A DNA stretch of 9,039 nt. Origin: an uncultured Catenibacterium sp. GTDB lineage: Bacteria; Bacillota_I; Bacilli_A; Erysipelotrichales; Coprobacillaceae. The DNA lies in NCBI GenBank assembly GCA_900764725.1, contig CAAFPB010000412.1, forward strand, positions 1 through 9,039, written 5' to 3'. Below, piece after piece: positions 7,619 through 9,039 of the stretch. Each line of letters begins with the position of its first letter. The stretch's first letter is position 1. The notes under the pieces are model-generated. The model did not search any database, was not told where the DNA came from, and worked only from the letters and a program-made list of their open reading frames with translations. The translations under genes and the position numbers were made by a program.

Positions 7619-8143
7619 TTATTCTTTAAGAGATTGATACCATTCTTCCCAATCAGCATCAAAAGGGACTTCTTTAAACCAATAAATACTCATAATAAAA
7701 AGTTCAGCATAAGCTCTACCAAGATTTCTTGCTAAATAATCATACTTTTTTTTATTTACTTTTTTAATACGAGTAATTATAAGTTTATATTCATCCTTTT
7801 CTTTTTGCTTTTCTCTAAGTTCACCAACAAAATCTTTAATATATTGACGATAACCTTCTTTAGTAGTATTACTTCTTATAGCACTAAATGTTTTACGACT
7901 TTCATTAAACTTTTTTCTAACAGGATTAATTCTAACACATCCTATAAGAGGTATTTGTGCTACTTTTTGTTGGCGAATAGTATTAGCAATAGATAATCCA
8001 AGACTATCAATAATATCAATACAAAGTCGTTTATCTTCTTCAGTTTTAAAATCAATTTCATTGATAATATCTTCTTGAGTTTTAACAACAACTGCAAAAC
8101 TATTATCTATTTCTGCAATATTACTCTCTAACTGCTGTTCCAT
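7619..8143 (-). CDS. Putative HU/IHF-like domain protein (174 aa)
   Basis: I take the ATG at 8143 (MEQQLESNIAEID) as the start; a TTG seven codons upstream would extend the protein into the intergenic hairpin and is less likely. Residues about 20-80 resemble an HU/IHF-type DNA-bending fold: two helices (TQEDIINEIDF, DKRLCIDIIDSLGLSIANTI), then QQKVAQIPLIGCVRINPVRKKF, which matches the KGExVQLPGFGTFxVRxRxAR strand pattern of HU. A basic, helical C-terminal half follows (YIKDFVGELREKQKEKDEYK, RIKKVNKKKYDYLARNLGRAY), longer than a normal HU of about 90 residues. IHF-like genes are known in crAss-like phages. DNA bending during packaging or genome condensation would fit, but the assignment was made by eye and HU's proline-tipped arm is not obvious. 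The gene ends 9 bases before the next start. Confidence 0.82.
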   Translation of the reverse strand: MEQQLESNIAEIDNSFAVVVKTQEDIINEIDFKTEEDKRLCIDIIDSLGLSIANTIRQQKVAQIPLIGCVRINPVRKKFNESRKTFSAIRSNTTKEGYRQYIKDFVGELREKQKEKDEYKLIITRIKKVNKKKYDYLARNLGRAYAELFIMSIYWFKEVPFDADWEEWYQSLKE

Positions 8144-8160
8144 AAGTGTTTGCAAGTTTA

Positions 8161-8216
8161 GCAAGAATAGTTCGTACTAAATCCCCCGTAGAGGGAACAA
8201 GTATGAACTATCTTGC
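8161..8216. promoter_or_regulatory. Long imperfect hairpin filling an intergenic gap
   Basis: Between the stop at 8226 and the start at 8143, arm GCAAGAATAGTTCGTAC (8161-8177) pairs with GTATGAACTATCTTGC (8201-8216), with one bulged base and one G:T position. Inside are a 4x4 internal loop (TAAA/ACAA) and a small TCCC/GGGA stem with a 7-base loop carrying the 18-base repeat. The G:T position is a G-U wobble in a plus-strand RNA but an A-C mismatch in the minus-strand mRNA. No U-tract follows on either strand, so it is not a standard terminator. It could be an RNA-processing or regulatory structure, or a DNA site for a packaging or replication protein. Confidence 0.8.
8178..8195. repeat. GC-rich 18-base repeat, copy B (hairpin loop)
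   Basis: Exact second copy of the 18-base word at 4677-4694, here forming the apical part of the intergenic hairpin. With the 8 bases to its left (8170-8177) it matches copy A over 26 positions with three C/T transitions. No plausible gene covers it. In one minus-strand frame both copies read P-S-T-G-D-L, but the frame here has no start codon. Confidence 0.85.
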
Positions 8217-8225
8217 ATTTGTAGA

Positions 8226-8798
8226 TTATGCTTGACAATCTTCTGCCAAAACAACATAAGGGTCACAGGTAGTTACATTTGTAACAGAAGCGGCAATATC
8301 ATTAACTGGAACTATCTTAAATTCCATTATAATAATATTAGGAGCATTCTTAGCACTCACCTTTTGTTTTAGAGAAGTATCATAAGCAACCTCTTTAGAA
8401 GTATTAGTCATAAAACTCTTAATCAATTCTTCGTCACTATTAAAATAGTTACGAGCGGCACTTAAAGATATTGCAGTTTTACAATTAACATGAACACCTC
8501 TTTCAAGATTTGTTCTATCAATTATAAGACGCTCACCAACTTTAGCATTGATAGTTTCAGAATCTTCTTTAGAAATCTTAGCCAAAAGAGGAGTAACTGC
8601 AACATTAGTACTTCTGTTACTATTAATAGCTGTCACGAAATCAAATAGCTTAGTTTCAAAACAAAGAGCTACAATACAATAATGAGGAGGAAGCATAACA
8701 TTTTCTGTAATCATAACAAGGTCTTCAACAGAAACTTCACTCAAATTTGTTGGAAAATTAATTCCAAATCTTCTTTTTTTACTTTTAATTGTAAGCAT
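8226..8798 (-). CDS. Unidentified phage protein (190 aa)
   Basis: This is the first substantial gene downstream of the predicted promoter. It starts at the ATG at 8798 (MLTIKSKKRRFGINFPTNLSEV) and ends EDCQA before TAA. Seen: a basic N-terminus, a predicted helix after LSEVSVEDLVMITENVMLPP, a Thr/Asn-rich and Ser-rich middle with many beta-prone stretches (RLIIDRT, NIIIMEFKIVPVNDIAASV), and several cysteines without a metal-binding spacing. There is no signal peptide or membrane segment. The composition would suit a structural or capsid-associated protein, but I do not recognise the family. The neighbouring packaging and portal genes suggest a head-related role. It is followed by the 82-base gap with the hairpin. 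Confidence 0.85.
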   Translation of the reverse strand: MLTIKSKKRRFGINFPTNLSEVSVEDLVMITENVMLPPHYCIVALCFETKLFDFVTAINSNRSTNVAVTPLLAKISKEDSETINAKVGERLIIDRTNLERGVHVNCKTAISLSAARNYFNSDEELIKSFMTNTSKEVAYDTSLKQKVSAKNAPNIIIMEFKIVPVNDIAASVTNVTTCDPYVVLAEDCQA

Positions 8799-8810
8799 AA
8801 TAATTTTATT

Positions 8811-8882
8811 TTAAAGATTAATAAATAAATCACGATGTTTATAATCACCGTCTCCTACTTTAAGATTACTAACATTTGTCAT
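8811..8882 (-). CDS. Possible 23-residue leader ORF
   Basis: ATG at 8882, TAA at 8811-8813, encoding MTNVSNLKVGDGDY and nine more residues. It is the first ORF after the predicted promoter, its start lying about 26 bases from the expected transcription start, and it ends 12 bases before the next gene, a spacing like that of the other genes here. The composition (charged, with Gly and Asp in an AT-rich context) looks more coding-like than random AT sequence. At this length chance cannot be excluded. Confidence 0.4.
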   Translation of the reverse strand: MTNVSNLKVGDGDYKHRDLFINL

Positions 8883-8914
8883 AATAAAAATATTTTTAAG
8901 AATTAATACTAAGA
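8883..8914 (-). promoter_or_regulatory. Short AT-only leader
   Basis: This is the stretch between the predicted transcription start (about 8908) and the first ATG. It is almost all A and T and includes a 14-base palindrome TAAAAATATTTTTA (8885-8898). No Shine-Dalgarno is present. AT-rich leaders are normal for Bacteroidetes translation initiation. Confidence 0.4.
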
Positions 8915-8946
8915 CAAAGATAATAAACTTAAATGAAAACTCCAAA
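8915..8946 (-). promoter_or_regulatory. Bacteroides-type promoter (-33 TTTG, -7 TATCTTTG)
   Basis: On the minus strand TTTG (8946-8943) is followed, after exactly 20 bases, by TATCTTTG (8922-8915). This matches the Bacteroidetes primary sigma consensus TTTG-N19-21-TAnnTTTG. Transcription would begin near 8908 and read left through the whole cluster. It overlaps the end of the preceding gene (stop at 8929-8931), so this operon can start independently of the one upstream. Confidence 0.75.
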
Positions 8947-9009
8947 TAAATTCATAATAAAATTTGGATTAGTAACAGTAATAAAAGCAATAGCACGAGC
9001 TGCTTTACC
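8929..9009 (-). CDS. C-terminal end of an upstream phage gene (partial)
   Basis: An open frame of 26 codons ending in TAA at 8929-8931 reads GKAARAIAFITVTNPN and then FIMNLFGVFI. The composition is that of a real protein end, with GC-containing codons, and it runs in the same direction as all the other genes. A stop appears in this frame at 9010-9012, exactly where the terminal low-complexity tail begins, so the true gene probably continues beyond the contig and is cut by the artefact. The product is not recognised. Confidence 0.5.
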   Translation of the reverse strand, partial: GKAARAIAFITVTNPNFIMNLFGVFI

Positions 9010-9039
9010 TTAGCGCACACGTATATAATATATATATAA
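9010..9039. other. Suspect contig-end tail
   Basis: The last 30 bases are an AT dinucleotide-like run (9023-9039) after AGCGCACACGT. The word GCACACGT (9015-9022) also occurs in the TruSeq adapter found at the other end. In the orientation expected for an adapter at this end, about 12 of 17 bases match. The upstream gene's frame breaks exactly here. This is probably a low-quality or adapter-derived tail. Confidence 0.5.

Noticed and set aside
2449..7996. Other plus-strand ORFs (for example 3898-4317, 6148-6675) and minus-strand second-frame ORFs (for example 5880-6227, 7318-7575)
   Set aside because: Each overlaps a well-supported minus-strand gene and has the low-complexity composition of antisense or out-of-frame AT-rich DNA.
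8141..8164. TTG start at 8164 for the HU-like gene
   Set aside because: It would place the start inside the hairpin stem; an ATG seven codons later gives a normal start and leaves the hairpin intergenic.
8177..8218. 13-codon ORF (MQDSSYLFPLRGI) across the hairpin
   Set aside because: It is too short and entirely within the palindrome, with no coding support.
8885..8898. Palindrome TAAAAATATTTTTA as a terminator
   Set aside because: It is AT-only, would form a very weak stem, and lies in the leader directly before an ORF; such palindromes are expected by chance in this composition.
1..9039. tRNA genes, CRISPR arrays, insertion sequences, attachment sites
   Set aside because: I saw no cloverleaf, regularly spaced repeat array, transposase or integrase. 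The two repeat pairs found are single pairs without spacer structure.

Overview
The window looks like the packaging/lysis part of a tailed-phage genome, most likely a crAss-like phage (order Crassvirales) infecting gut Bacteroidales. The reasons are a long (748-residue) terminase large subunit next to a long (>700-residue) portal protein of crAss-like type, a PD-(D/E)XK nuclease beside them, very AT-rich DNA, no Shine-Dalgarno signals, and a near-perfect Bacteroides-type promoter. No search was run, so the taxonomic call rests on recognition of the protein sequences. The standard stop codons fit: TAA ends most genes and TAG ends one, and I saw no in-frame TAG that would suggest the TAG reassignment known in some crAss-like phages.

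Every gene I can support is on the minus strand, so transcription runs from right to left. At the right edge (8929-9009) is the C-terminal end of an upstream gene, next to a suspect tail (9010-9039). A TTTG / TATCTTTG promoter (8915-8946) overlaps the end of that gene and can drive everything to its left: a possible 23-codon leader ORF, an unidentified 190-residue protein, an 82-base intergenic gap filled by a long imperfect hairpin, a 174-residue protein with an HU/IHF-like segment, a 202-residue conserved-looking protein, a 74-residue protein and a RecB/Cas4-type nuclease. A compact lysis cassette follows (5781 to 4410): a signal-anchored coiled-coil protein, a GH108 muramidase endolysin, and two overlapping spanin-like membrane proteins. 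Then come TerL and the portal, which runs off the left edge. Spacing is tight, with gaps of 2 to 18 bases and overlaps of 14, 17 and 86 bases, so the block looks like one operon coupling late packaging to lysis.

The most interesting points are these. (1) The GH108 endolysin lacks the C-terminal helix and GW-x-x-R tail usual for its family, and a segment that looks like that tail (KYLRGWINRV) sits at the end of the membrane-anchored protein encoded just upstream. This could be an endolysin split over two polypeptides. (2) A GC-rich 18-base word is repeated exactly about 3.5 kb apart, once just after a spanin-like stop codon and once as the loop of the intergenic hairpin. (3) A different 17-base repeat spans the start codons of the i-spanin-like gene and terL, exactly where the endolysin ends early.

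The first 21 bases are a sequencing adapter, and the last ~30 bases are probably also artefactual. The true phage sequence is about 22-9009.
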